Shown piece after piece: positions 1 through 11,722 of a stretch of 64,000 nucleotides of DNA. The stretch spans positions 93,501-157,500 of the forward strand of contig JAKOGI010000329.1 of assembly GCA_029747015.1 (NCBI GenBank). The letters run 5' to 3'. The position numbers were made by a program, and so were the translations under genes. The stretch's first letter is position 1. Each line of letters begins with the position of its first letter. The stretch is from Carnegiea gigantea. Its lineage: Eukaryota > Streptophyta > Magnoliopsida > Caryophyllales > Cactaceae. Under the pieces are notes generated by a model that did no database searches, was not told where the DNA came from, and was given only the letters and a program-made list of their open reading frames with translations.

Positions 1-527
1 GTTAAATATCGTAAAAGAGATTTATTTATTCTTATGGGATAAATGTTATATGAATACATCATATACCATTCACAATTTCTTTACCAATAAAATAATCCTA
101 ATTCTAATTAGCCCTAATTTGCCTACGCACAAGGCACAACCCTCATAATTCTCATGGCCAGTTGTCGGGAAAAGGGGCTTTATTTGGACTAGCTTATCAG
201 AATACATATTTTTCTTTTTAAAAAAACGAAGTCAGGGATTCGAAAGAGAGGAACAAAGAAGCGAAAAATCCCTTCTGTAAAATTGAATTTGGATACTTTC
301 CTTGGTCTGCTACTCTGTCCTTCGTGGCCAGGCTTCCTTCGCTTCTCCTCTCTCCGTTTGAATACAACGAGTTGCAGAAGTCTACAGCCTAAACAAACAA
401 ACTCACACAAAAAAGAATCTCTCTCTCTCTCCCCGCTGATCATGTTTTCAGGAACCCTCTGATCGGAAGTTCTGAAATCTGATCTTCTTCCACCCACTTT
501 TCGTTTCTCTCATCTCTTCACTTTACC
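1..527 (+). promoter_or_regulatory. Upstream region and 5' leader of the DA2-like gene
   Basis: There is no coding sequence here. The region upstream of the E3 ligase gene is AT-rich, with a CT-rich tract at about 419-436 of the kind often found near plant transcription starts. The transcription start cannot be fixed by eye. A minus-strand open frame across 189-497 has no recognisable protein features and looks like chance. Confidence 0.4.
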
Positions 528-750
528 GTGAGTCTGAATCAGCTCGTATTTCTCTCCCGGTTTGTATTTGCTTTTCATTTTGTTACTCAGTTTCTTCTCC
601 TATATGCATTTCCTCAGACTTTGACGTTTCTTCTTTGAATTTCCATTTGGGAAGCAATATTTTTCCTTTTCCCACTGATTGCTGCAACTGGAAGACGAAT
701 TTTCCAATTTCTCACTTTAATTCTTCTTGCTTGCTTGTTTCGGATTGCAG
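528..750 (+). other. Putative 5'-UTR intron of the DA2-like gene
   Basis: A good donor (CC|GTGAGT at 528) and a good acceptor (ATTGCAG| ending at 750), with a T-rich tract between them, suggest a leader intron. This is inferred from splice consensus only; no transcript evidence is available. Confidence 0.45.
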
Positions 751-854
751 GGTTCCATCTGCGTTGAATTTGTGGCCAAATTGTTGCTTTTGGAGCTCAT
801 AACGTGGTGTTTTTGGCGTCGAGTCGTAGTTGTAGTGTTTTGAATCAGGGTTTA

Positions 855-934
855 ATGAGGGTTTAGAGACGTGCTGTTTGCTGAATTGAATGGTTTTTTG
901 TGTGAGAAATTCAACTGTTGCTTTCTTTCTCTAA
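855..934 (+). promoter_or_regulatory. Two short uORFs; the second ends in TAATG over the main start codon
   Basis: An ATG at 855 opens a three-codon uORF ending in TAG at 866. A second ATG at 890 opens a 14-codon uORF whose TAA (932-934) shares its last A with the main ATG at 934, giving a TAATG overlap. Both lie downstream of the putative leader intron, so they should be in the mRNA. They may lower or tune translation of the E3 ligase; that effect is inferred. Confidence 0.5.
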
Positions 935-3900
935 TGGGGAATAAACTGGGGAAGAGGCGGCAATTGGTTGACGAGAAGTATACGAGGCCGCAAGGGTTGT
1001 ATCAGATCAAAGATGTTGATTATAAGAAGCTAAGGAAGCTTATTCTTGAATCTAAACTTGCCCCGTGCTATCCTGGAGGAGAGGAGTGCGATTTTGGCCG
1101 TCTTGAAGAATGCCCAATTTGTTTTCTGGTTTGTTCATTTCGTTAGTCTCTCTCCATTTTTGCTCTTCAAGAAAGTTCCTGAATTTTTTTTTTGGTGGGG
1201 GGAGGGGGGAGGGTAATATGCCTGATCAATTCAAATTCCATTAGAATTTCAACTCCCTTGTGTTTAATGAAGATGTGTGGCATTTGGTAATACACTATGA
1301 TCTGATAAAAATGTGCCTATTGATCTTCTGCGAGTTTAGGAGCTTCAAATTGGAGGAAATGTCTTGGTTTGATGATAAAAGTCTTACCTGGGAATGTTTT
1401 AGGGGTGAAACTGAAGTTAAATGCTCAGAAACTTGTTTTTGACTTTTATGTTTGTGTTTCTCATGCTATTCGGTGGAGCTTTCTGAGTGAACTTTTCTAT
1501 TCTTCTAGTATTACCCGACTCTCAATCAATCAAGATGTTGTATGAAAAGCATATGTACAGGTACTGATGCTGCTAAGATTTTACATTTAGTCTGTTTTGA
1601 TTTGAAGATTAATTATTCGTAGTATGTGGTGGATTCTGCTTATATTCTTTCTTTGTTTGTTATCTTCCTGGTGTATGCTTTTGGGACGAGCAACAGAGTG
1701 CTTTCTGCAGATGAAGAATCCAAATTCAACTAGCCCCACACAGTATCCTTCGTTATGTTATGTTCCTATTTAACCATATATTTGAAGCTTCGACTTTTAT
1801 ATGTTGGGGGCTGCGCCTGCTATTCTACTTCATGGAGTTTTTGACTTTGAGGCACTTAATTTGCATAGATGCCCATTCTGCAAAACTTCGAATTATGCTG
1901 TGGAGTATCGGGGCATGAAGTCGAAGGAGGAGAGGGGTTTGGAAGAAATTGTAAGGCTTCTTTTTCTTGACCATTTTGTCATCTTACTGAGGTTTCTTTC
2001 TAACATTGATTCCAAAGAACAGTCTCATGTCTTTGTGTTGAACACTCCAACAGGAAGAGCAGAAGGTCATTGAAGCCAAGATTAGGATGCATCAGCAACA
2101 GCTCCTAGAGGAAGAAAAAAGACAGCGGAGAAAAGAAGAAATAAGCCCTTCAAACAGAGAGGGACACAAAGTGAATCCTGTGTGTAATCCATCTGCAGGC
2201 ATGGAGTGTGAAGAAATTGCCCCTTTTCAGGACTCAAGAGCCACGCACATTTTCAGACCACAATATACCAGGCAAAACCGGTAAGTCACGGATTAACATG
2301 TCTATTTCCGGATGCTTTACTTTTCTGAATGAAATGGATATCCAGTTTTTCCTTCCTCCCATGAGATATAACCTTTTCTAATTTAGGGGCCTGGTTCCAA
2401 ATACGTCTTATGTTTGTATGTATGGCCACCCCCTTCCTCCAAACAAAGGGTATTTTGGAAAGCTTTACTTTCTTGAATGAAATGAATTTCGGTTTTTCTT
2501 TCCTCCAATGAGATATAGCCTCTTCTAATTTAGGGGCCTGGTCTCAGATACCCCTTATGTGTGTGTGTATGCTCACCCCCTTCTATTTGATTGAAGAAAT
2601 GACTGCACTTAGGTGTCAACTGTCAACTATTCTGACATTTCATTCTCGACTTTGAAGAAGTACCCTTGATTTAGTGCAAGTAATAGCGAAATGTGAACCC
2701 TTTCTCTGCTTTGGTTCATTTTTCAAAAAACTTAGGGGATGCTAAGCAAGGCATTCTTCTCTCTGAACCTTCGTTGGTGACACTGATAGATAGTACGGTT
2801 ACCGAGATTGGTTCAACTATGTCATCGTTATTGTTGTTGCCTTGACTGATCCCTTTAATGCAAAGTGCAGGCGCTGGCCTTTACAAATGGTTGAAGATGG
2901 TGACTGTTGAGTCTATACGTGGTCCTATGCTCTGGTGCACCTAAATTGTGTACCACAATATGGACCCCATGCTTTTCAGGTTAAGCACAGAGATGAGGAC
3001 AATATTAGTCCAAATGAATTGCTTCAAGAAGCATTCATCATGGAAGATATGCTATATAAGCTTTTTATGAAAATCATGATGCCATGGTTTCATTGGAGAA
3101 TAACCTTAAAACAGCATACTACAGTATTAGTCAAATACACAATTCGAAAGATGAAGGGAAATTCGTTAGGGGGACTAGGCCAGTCCCAATAAAATTATGA
3201 GAAAATCACGCGAAGGAAGCCTGTATTTGCTTGACCAAATATTTAAGGAGAACCTCATGGCTGATAGAATTTGGCATGGGTGGAGCTTTAGCATACTTGT
3301 ACCACATTATAAGGATGAGATCATATAGAGCATCTCAGCGGTCATGGAGGACTCTAGCTAATGAATTAGTATGGTGCTTAGGGAAATGATGTTTGATGAA
3401 ATGGCCATTCGTTAAGCGTTATAAAAAATTGTAACTCATACCTAGCAAGTCATTCACCCAATTGCACTATGGTCCACATGACGCACACAGCTTAAGACAT
3501 ATATATCGTTTTATGTACGTCGACAGGTTCACAGAAGAGTTTGGAGAAAAAAGGAGTTCTAGTTGCTTATATTTTCAATGTTTAGTGAATGCAAGCTTTG
3601 TTTGCAAGGAAAAGTTATAATATGTTGATCACTTAGTGCTTTGTTGTCATTCTACTAATGCTCTTTGAAAGTTAGCGTTTGGTTGCTTGGGTGTTACTTG
3701 GGGTACCTCAAACGCTATTAGGAACTACCTGTTGACTTGGGAGAGTTTTTGTGGAATCAAGTTAAAAGTAGATTAACGTGATGCTGGCCTGTGAAATATG
3801 TTGGGGTGTTGAGAGAGAGAGAGAGAGAGAAACAAAAGTGTCTTTAAGGTCCTAAAAAGGCCTTTTGTACACATTAAAGATTATCTTTCTAACAGTGGGA

Positions 3901-6900
3901 ATCTTTGCTATTCTTCTTTTGATGTTGACAATGACATGTTATTTGACTTTATGGATAGTAGTCCTTTGTCCCACTATGTGTGGGAAAATTGGTCAAAATA
4001 ACTGGTAAACTTTTACAATCAATTCAAGAGGAAAAAGTATAATGAATTTGATAATCTTAAAAGTAATACTTTAAAATAAGAGTCTAATAATTTAAAAATG
4101 AGAGTGTTTTACATTTACAATTTGATAAACATTCCGAGAAAACTAGTAGTCAAATGTGATGGGACAGAGGGAGGCATTGTTTTGGACCAACTTTGCAAAC
4201 GTGATGGGATGAAGGGAGTGTCTACTTTGGATGTGTATGGTTCCATTGCATGATGCCAGCTTTACATCTGTTCCTTTTAATACTAATACATACGACAACA
4301 AGACCTTGTGTGGGTCCTACCTTTGTGGAGTTTATGGAATACCGAATGTAGGCAACCTTACCTTTGAGTTTTAAGAGACCTATCTAAAAATTTAGCAAAT
4401 GGATAAAAGCCTGTTGGGTTGGGGGGGGGGGGGGGGTGGATGTGTGTTGAGGGTGCGTGCGTGCGTGCGTGTGCGCATGCGTGTGTGTGTGCTCGTGTGC
4501 GTGTGTGTACTTTCATGCCATTCATCCCATCGATAGCGTCAATTGACTAGAGTTGCTTCCATGTCTCTGTGTGTCTATGCACACACACATGCACGCGCGT
4601 GTGTGTGTGTTACCTAATGGAAAGGATTGTGCATGTTATTAGTGTCAGTGAAGAGATTATGTCAAGGTGAGGGTGTGTGTTTTGTATTTCGAAGAGTATT
4701 TTCGTGCTGATATCAATTTAACTTGTGTCAAGGTTCGTTTCTCTTTGATGTATGACAAGGTGAGGGCTTGTTTCTTTGTATTCGTAGAGGAGGTATGCAT
4801 CTTCGTGCTCATTTATTGTAGAGATGTCTTCCAGGTTTCTTTCTCTTTTAGAGGTCATATATAGCCATATGGGGTGGATCCAACATGATCTTCCTTGGTG
4901 TATGGCCCTTGTTGATGACATTGTTATGGTGTTAAACATGAAAGCTAATTAAGTTGAGTGGGATGACAACTGTGTACTGAATATATCCTAGTTCTGATAT
5001 GGACAGAAATAATACCAAAGAGGTAGCTTGTCTGATTCATTTAATTTAACGGACAAATTGACCAAGACCACATGTACTGCAATGAAGTCTGAGGACAAAA
5101 GGTCTTACTGGAAGTCTTGTGTGATAAGCAAGTGACGCTTAAAAGCATATTCTCTGAGGCTGCTGTCAAACTGAACATTTTATGGGGTTCTAAGTGTCAA
5201 CAAGTTGTGCATCAGACCATCTCCATTTCCCTAGGATATTTGTGGCTGAGATGAGGATGCTGTTCTGAATGTGTGTACACACCAACAAATACATAAATAA
5301 TGAGCTATTTGGAGATTGTTGTCGCCAACATTGAACTATCAAGAAGTGGGACCTAAGATTGGTTGTGTGAAATAATGGGAGGAGTCATAAACCCCGAATG
5401 TGGCTTAAAGAACTTGAACTGACTACTTATATCATCAAAGGTGCGCTTTCCTTTTCCGGAAGCCCATTCTTAAGAACACAGTCAAGCGTGCTTGTTGTGG
5501 AGAAATCTTAGGATGGGGGATCTTTGGGGAAGTCTCCCAGACAACATGTGAACGAAGACGAAGCACACTGCAAAGGCTTGTAGTGATTTATGGGGCCAGT
5601 TGACGATCCTTAAAGCCGTTTTTTGGTAACTGCTCGCGCCCTGGGAGGGGATGGGGCGTTATACATAACACTCTAGTGAGATGTCAAATAGTTCTGATTA
5701 TTGGAGCAAAGAGTCGTAACCCTAGAAGGAATTTGGTTGAGACTGTACCTGATGCTTTAGGCTGTGATATATCTCTCGAAAGTCATGGTTCTTGATGGCA
5801 CTTTATGGCTATGGAATTGATCCTAGAGGCTCTCAACAGGGATTTTTCATTGGAGCTCACTATGTATATTCCTTTATGCTGGGTTGCTTCGTTCTTCTGT
5901 TTTTCATGCCAGTGGTACTTGATCTGATACACTTATCTCTTGATAAGAAGCATTGGTATCAATACAAGACATATGCTTGATGCAACACAATTATGCTGTC
6001 ACATGATTTGCAACCCACGAGTATACTGCATGTTTGGTGAATGTCTACTGATAAAAGACTTTTATTTTGTAAATCTTGTCCACATTTTTAACTTAAAAAA
6101 TGTAATTTTTTGCATATTTTGGCATGTTTTTGTGAGTGTCTAAAGATTGTCAGTGTCCTATATGTGTCTGACATGGATATGCTAAACTGAGGAGAGTGTG
6201 CCGTATGTTTGTTGTGTTTTGCGTAGCTTGGATCTAGTTACTGCTTAATTAATTCTGCTCATCCTGTTGGTAGTCTTACTTCCTTGTACTGGTCTGCAGT
6301 ACCTTCATCATTCTCCTCCTTGTACTGGTCTGTAGTACCTTCATCATTCTCTCTGTTTATCGTCTCTTTCTGCCACCCTAGTATGCATCCTTCACTTCAT
6401 ATCACTGTTTGCAACTCTAGCTGTGCGATCATACTCCTATTTGACTCTTAACACAATTTGTGCACTTAATTATGACTCTTGGTTCAGTTTTCAACCTCAC
6501 CTTTTAATGTTTTGAAATATTCTTTGCTCTTAATGCAGAGATGATGAATTTGATGTGGATCTTGAAGATATCATGGTCATGGAAGCAATATGGCTTTCAA
6601 TACAGGTACATTTGCTCTGCTCCTTGGTGTCTTTTCGAATAAAATGTTTGCCACCTTGGGGTTTTCTTCTTGCATTATGAAATGTCTGACCATAGTCTGT
6701 ACCCTGTAGATACTCTCTCTAGAGGGTTGCTGACTAGAGTATCATGTCTATGTTGAAGGAATCATTAAAGTTGCATGGAGAACATGATAGGAAAGCTTTA
6801 AGGTTGTGTTTTATTGAACCAACTATGTCAGAATTATCAATACTGCTCTAGTCATCATACATTTATGAATTATGTGACTATGATTGTCCATGTTTTGAGA

Positions 6901-7106
6901 GAGTTGTTCACCCTCCATCTAGTCAATTATTGACAATTTGTACGTGGTGATCACCTCTAGTTTCCAGAGCATTTCACATGCATAGCTGGATGATTCACTA
7001 GATGTCAGATGTAGGAGTGTACTCTGATTGTTAATCCACTCATTGTACAATGTGACGTTCTGTTAGTAAGCTAATTGGCGAGGAGACAGAAGAGGATCGG
7101 TTTTTT

Positions 7107-7138
<32 letters not shown>

Positions 7139-10100
7139 AGGTTTGTGTGTTCCCCACTATGTCTCATTTGTTTCGCTTTCTTATTGATGTTGCTGTTTGT
7201 TGAAGAGAACTCTATTTGGAAGCCAACATGCTTCCTTGGCCCTAAGCTAGCTCTCAAGTTTCCATTGAACTAGCAATTACCATTTGCTTATGTACGTGTG
7301 TGCATTTGCCTATGTACGTGTGTGCATGAGTGTATCAGCTACTGGTGTTGTGGAATGTAGATACACCTCAGTAACTGCTAGTGTATTGTATTTCCATTTC
7401 TATATTAGTCTATAATCTCGCCATGATTGGGGCACAGGAACTTAGTTTTAAAAAGGCGCCAAGAAGGCGAGGGTGCACACCCTTGCACCTAAAAGGGGGT
7501 CAGGCGACGCCCATTCCAGCTCCGGCAAGCGCACCAAGTGAGGCGAGCGTCTTATGGGTCTTAGACAGAATCTCAGTAAAATTTATGAAAATGAGAACAA
7601 TTACCTGTGTATTAGCATAAGAAAGCATCATCTATGCATAAATCATGCACTAAATATCGCTGAAAATTGACTAATTGATGTAATTTTCAGTTCTAGGTTT
7701 TCATTCCAAAACCCTAGATCTGAGAATTGGAGTGTTAATTGTTGAGTGGAAGCAGAGGGCTTTTGGTCGACTAGGGATTGCAACTTAGCCGTTGGGTTCC
7801 GGTCGACCACAGATCGCCGGCTGCCGGTTGCCGATGTTACTGTTCTGGGTCTGGGCATGCTTAATTTCCTTTGTTTCCTCCTCTCTCCTCTTCTTTCTTT
7901 CTCTTTTTATCTGCTTCTCTTGGTTGATTCTTACTAAGCTTATTTTCATCTAATCCTACTTTATTTTATATTATTTTTTTCCTCGTATCTTTTTCACCGT
8001 TTCTTCCCCGGGGGGGGGGGGGGCGGCGCTGGGGTTGTGGGAACTTTTATTCTCTGGCTCTGAACTATGTTATGTGGTCTTTTTCTTTTCTTTTTTTTTA
8101 ACAATATTAGTATGGGAGGGATTTATTTGAGTTATTACTTTTTAGACTTCTGCTAAGCGCTATATTAAGTGTGTGTTTCAACAGATTAAGATGGTATATT
8201 GTTATATCTTAAGTCTATTTGTTGTGCCTTTTGTAGTTACAATGACATTTAAACATTTATTGGATGCCACATCTAACTTATTTTTTTTAAAAAATGGTTT
8301 GAAAATGATTTTTAAGCCTTTTTGAGTAACAATGCACCTTGCGTCTAAAAAGCCCGGCTTGTGGCCCCAGGACCCTTTGCGCTTTTGTGCCCCTCGTGTT
8401 TTTTAATCTAAACACAGAAACCAAGTTGACGATAGTTGGTGGGGTGGTATTGGTTTTATTTTGAAGTCTTATGCTCCTTTGAAAGTGTCCTTTTTTGTGT
8501 GGGAAGCTTCTCAAGCCAAGATCTAAACTTGTGATAACTTACAAACAAGGGGTAAAATACTGGGGTAAAATATTGGTCAGTAGGTGCTGCATGTGGAAAG
8601 GGAATTTGTGAACCACATACCATCTACTCAACCAAGGATTCAAAATGTGGTTTCGGTTGCGATTTCGGTTTTGGTAGTGATACGGAAAAATCGCTCTAAT
8701 ACGGCAATTGCGTTCCATATCGCGGCTATCGCGACATGAAAACACGGTTTGCCCAACTCCAAAACCTTTCCAACACGGTTGGTTCGTTGCGGTTCACCCA
8801 CATTTTGATTCCATGTACTCCACCATTCCCGGTTGCTAGAAGCTGAGTTTTTTGGATCTTCATTGGTGGTGCCTATTTTAGTCAGACATAAATTACTCGC
8901 TTGGGAACGCTTTTTTGGAAGACAGGTTGCATGTAGAGTTTTCTGAGCCATTCGCCATGCTCTCTTTTGGTCGTTATAGATGTAGACAACTATGAGAGTT
9001 TTTGATAGGGCTGAACCTTATCTTGAGTGGTTAAAAGACAAGTGGCTGATGACTTTATGATTGATGTAGTTGATTTCATGGATGGTCTAGGTCTAGGCCT
9101 GTAACTAGCCTTTTATGGGATGCCTTTTTAACATCCCTCTTGTACGTATCTCTTATTGATATGAAATATTTTTTTTCTTATCATAAAAAATATGGGGAAA
9201 ATATGGCTGATTTTCCCCTGAGCTGAACTTTGATCCGCATATGATGCAAGTTCAGTAAATGACATCTGTGTATGACCGGAGAATGTCGTTTTGCTGAAAT
9301 ACTTCTGCTCGTCTCAGGTAATATGATGGCTCTTGCAACAATGTTTTGGCTGTTAGAGGTTGCAAATTAGTTTGTGTGCTAATCTTCATTGAATCCTGTA
9401 ACTGCTAGCATATGTTTGTCTGCAGTTGCTAATTTACTGTTCTCCCTTACTATCTAGGAGAATGGAGGAGCCAGGCATCCATCTGCTGGTGATACCGTGC
9501 CTGAGCAGTATGTAACTGGAGAGCACTCTATGTCACCGGCGCCTGATTCATCATCATATCCTTCTGGTGGTCGTGCATGTGTAATTGCAGCCCTTGCTGA
9601 GCGCCGCCAACTGAACTCACAGTCCTCGTGCAACTATAATGGGCATTTATCACCACCGGATGTGCTTCCAAGCGGTAGCAGTACAAAGAGGGTGAAAAAG
9701 AGCCTAAGATACCACCCACAAAGCTCCTCTGCAATGGAAACATATAGTGCAGCAGAGGTTAATGAGGTCGGCATGAGCTATGCTAGCTCCGATGAATTTG
9801 AAGGTGGAGCTGCTGTGCCTTCATCACCGCCACCGCCAGCTCCACCATTGTCTCGTAGACGGAAATCTAAGAGGGTTAAGAATGACCAAAGAAAATGTGC
9901 TTCTCTTGAAAAAGCCTCTTCCAAGGATATTTGTGGAGAGAGGATGTTAGAAGAAGAGTGGCAGTCTGACTCTGTTTTGGTAGCTACCGAGGCAGGGACT
10001 AGTTATGGTAGCTCCAATGAGTTGGATGAGGGTGTCCGAGCAACCTTGCTGTACCTTCCACCATATCCACCTCTGCCACCATGTGATGAAGCTGCTATGC

Positions 10101-10504
10101 TTCCACCGCCACCTCCACCATTATATGGTGGGCAGAATTCTAGTAGGGTTAGAAATAACCGAAGAAGATATTCTCCTCCTCAGAGAGCCTCCCCCAAGGA
10201 TACTTGTGGCAAAAGGATGTCTGCAGAAGAATGGGAGCTGGACTATGGCTCTGTGGTTGCTGAGGTGGGAACCACTTATGGTAGCTCTGATGAGTTATAT
10301 GAGGGCAGTGGAGCCACTGCATTGCCCGCTCCGCCACCACCTCCACCACTTTATGATAGAGCTGGGACTAGCAGCAGCTGTTCTGATGATGGGGAAGATG
10401 ATGGTGACTATGTGGCCTTGCCACTGCCGCCGCCGCCGCCACCACCACCATATGGATGTTGGCCAATTCCTAGTCCAATAGTTTATGACAGCATAGTTCA
10501 TTAG
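934..10504 (+). CDS. DA2L: DA2/GW2-family RING-type E3 ubiquitin ligase (seven coding exons)
   Basis: Exons by splice consensus and protein continuity: 934-1128, 1509-1560, 1697-1742, 1869-1950, 2054-2280, 6539-6605, 9458-10504; 571 codons. The start is chosen because [10 protein letters not shown] is the conserved N-terminus of DA2-like proteins. The RING begins LEECPICF (Cys60, Cys63), continues with RCCMKSIC and ends QCPFC (Cys99, Cys102). A basic coiled region follows ([12 protein letters not shown]), then the conserved acidic block [18 protein letters not shown] encoded by exon 6. Known family members ubiquitinate growth regulators, including the peptidase DA1, and restrict organ or seed size. 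The protein is about 150 residues longer than Arabidopsis DA2 (about 400) because the last exon holds repeated proline-rich modules. A TAG at 10502 stops it just before an in-frame SFEEQM motif, the usual conserved C-terminus. No internal stop or frameshift was seen. Family assignment is firm; the choice of DA2-like over DA2 is less so. Confidence 0.9.
2311..2590. repeat. Two-copy tandem duplication inside intron 5, period about 148 bp
   Basis: Two adjacent blocks share the order GCTTTACTT ... GAATGAAATG ... GAGATATA ... CTAATTTAGGGGCCTGGT ... CACCCCCTT. The GCTTTAC anchors are at about 2314 and 2462. The copies have diverged clearly, so the duplication is old. Confidence 0.7.
4421..4612. repeat. 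Poly-G and GT/GC microsatellite cluster
   Basis: A run of about 17 G is followed by GTGC/GT-rich dinucleotide repeats, with a second AC/GT tract at about 4575-4612. Alternating purine-pyrimidine DNA of this sort may form Z-DNA; no function is claimed. Confidence 0.8.
7440..8412. mobile_element. Candidate non-autonomous hAT-like element in intron 6
   Basis: The left end reads TTAGTTTTAAAAAGGCGCC. The right end, on the other strand, reads TTAGATTAAAAAACACGAG, so the two ends form an imperfect inverted repeat followed by GC-rich sequence with repeated GGCG. The flanks are near-identical 9-mers, CACAGGAAC on the left and CACAGAAAC on the right, which could be a slightly mutated target duplication. 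No transposase is visible. Both ends have diverged, so the call is tentative. Confidence 0.4.
8420..9190 (+). mobile_element. 3' fragment of an L1-type LINE (zf-RVT end of ORF2)
   Basis: Frame from about 8432 reads SWWGGIGF, then [12 protein letters not shown] and CDNLQTRG, the pattern of the zinc-binding region that follows plant LINE reverse transcriptase. It has a stop after QAKI and later frame breaks. The segment ends near 9190 with the usual LINE tail, TATTGATATGAAATA, a T run and an A-rich stretch. The middle part (8636-8830) does not fit LINE ORF2 and may be a further insertion. It is a 5'-truncated, dead copy. Confidence 0.6.
9962..10480 (+). repeat. In-frame repeated proline-rich module in the last exon of the DA2-like gene
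   Basis: The protein repeats a module: an EEW-type lead, GTSYGSSDE, a short acidic stretch, a run of prolines often ending LY, then a basic linker ([10 protein letters not shown] or [10 protein letters not shown]) and KDICGER/KDTCGKR. Unit starts at about 9962 and 10235 give a 273-nt period. A related earlier unit begins near 9674 and a degenerate fourth core is at about 10359-10450. Family members normally have one such core before the C-terminus. Confidence 0.8.
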
Positions 10505-10900
10505 AGCTTTGAGGAACAGATGACGGAAGTTTTGCAGGACCGATGCTTGAATCAGGACAGCTGCACAGAGGGTTTCCTTGCATAGGTTTGATGTAGTCAA
10601 ATACCTCTCCACACTTAAGTGTACCAAGAAAAGAAGGGAAAAAAGGGAAAAAAATTGTAAGGGTAGCAATTCTCTTTCCGTTTCAATACACGTTTGTGAT
10701 GGGAAATCTTTGGAGTGAATTTCGGTGGGTGGTAGGTTTGTTCGGTTTATGTATTTCAAACGATTAATGGGCCTAATGGCCCTGTTGGTGGCATTCCCAA
10801 ATTGTAATAAGGTGGGTGTGGTTGAAGGTCTATGATCGTGCACCAAAACTGTCCAGTGTTAATGAAAAAAATGTTCGAAACTTATTTAGAAGAATGATTT
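10505..10900 (+). other. 3' UTR of the DA2-like gene with the relict conserved C-terminus
   Basis: Directly after the TAG, the same frame continues SFEEQMTEVLQD and runs 25 codons to the next TAG near 10583. SFEEQM is the start of the conserved C-terminus in DA2/GW2 proteins. Downstream are an AATAAG near 10806 and AATGAAAAAAAT near 10860, which could serve as polyadenylation signals. The transcript end is not determinable by eye. Confidence 0.5.
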
Positions 10901-11390
10901 TTTATAGATGTCAGGAATATGATATTCAGAAAGATGGTATCCGGATGTTTCTCTTTTCAAAGGAAACAAGTCAACGTAGATAGGCAGCGCAACTTGCATT
11001 AACATCCTGAGCGTATGTTAGCAGTTCACAGTAAAGCCAATGGCGCTCGCTGTGTTATTGACTTATTGTACTCACCGGGTAGTGGAACAAGCGGTGGTTT
11101 AGACCTACTGTGACATCTGTGAGGTTGAACGGTCAACTCTTGTCAGTGCAACACTTTTTTTTTTTTTTGAAAAAACAGTATTTAACCCTCTTTTCAATTG
11201 TTTATTTATTTTTATTTCTCTACCTCATTGTTCTTTTTGTGGAGGTCAAATGCTTGTTCCTTTTTCAAACAATATACAAATTTCTTTTTCATTTTTTTCA
11301 TTTCATATTTTTTGTCTGCAAGGTAATACAAACATTAAAAGGGTAAATAGTACATAAACTACTAACTAGGTGCCTATTATAGAAAATTCA
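10901..11390. other. Intergenic DNA, no gene seen
   Basis: AT-rich intergenic sequence with a T run at 11154-11168. The small plus-strand open frame at 11110-11346 is rich in F, L and K codons drawn from T-rich DNA and has no recognisable features. Confidence 0.6.
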
Positions 11391-11668
11391 CTAGCCTTTA
11401 AATCCGTGCTATGCACGGGCTGTTTTAAAATTTTAGCTACAATAATTTTAGCAATATTATCGTTAATCTTATAATTTAAATTTTTAGAAATAATAACAGT
11501 AACACATTTGTAATTTATTTTCTTTTTTTTTTCATTGAAACAGTTGAAAAGACATTATTCATTATAGTAACTTTAAATCACATATTGTTTAAAATTTTAT
11601 TTTTAAATAAAACCTTAATAAATGCGTAACATGACATGTGTCACAACCACAGTGTTCCAACTCAGTTA

Positions 11669-11722
<54 letters not shown>

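Larger units (their letters stand above)
2281..6538 (+). other. Intron 5 of the DA2-like gene (4.26 kb) with repeats
   Basis: The intron is bounded by CCG|GTAAGT and ATGCAG|AGATG. It contains a two-copy tandem duplication (unit about 148 bp, about 2311-2590), a GA run near 3812-3831, a run of about 17 G near 4421-4437, GT/GC-rich dinucleotide tracts at about 4438-4510 and 4575-4612, and a two-copy 38-bp repeat near 6283-6352 (core CTTGTACTGGTCTG). Short open frames, such as 2935-3192, show no recognisable protein. Confidence 0.7.
6606..9457 (+). other. Intron 6 of the DA2-like gene (2.85 kb) carrying old mobile elements
   Basis: The intron lies between ATACAG|GTACAT and ATCTAG|GAGAATG. It holds poly-G runs near 7128-7139 and 8009-8022, a 24-bp duplication near 7275-7325, a candidate hAT-like element (7440-8412) and a LINE remnant (about 8420-9190). 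All are non-exonic, so the host reading frame is not affected. Confidence 0.7.

Noticed and set aside
2935..3192. Open frame within intron 5
   Set aside because: No recognisable protein features; its start lacks context and surrounding DNA has no coding character.
10005..10846. Other open frames across the last exon of the DA2-like gene on both strands
   Set aside because: They are shadow frames of the proline-rich repeat (CCA/CCG codons read as His, Trp or Arg); the true frame is fixed by splicing and family homology.
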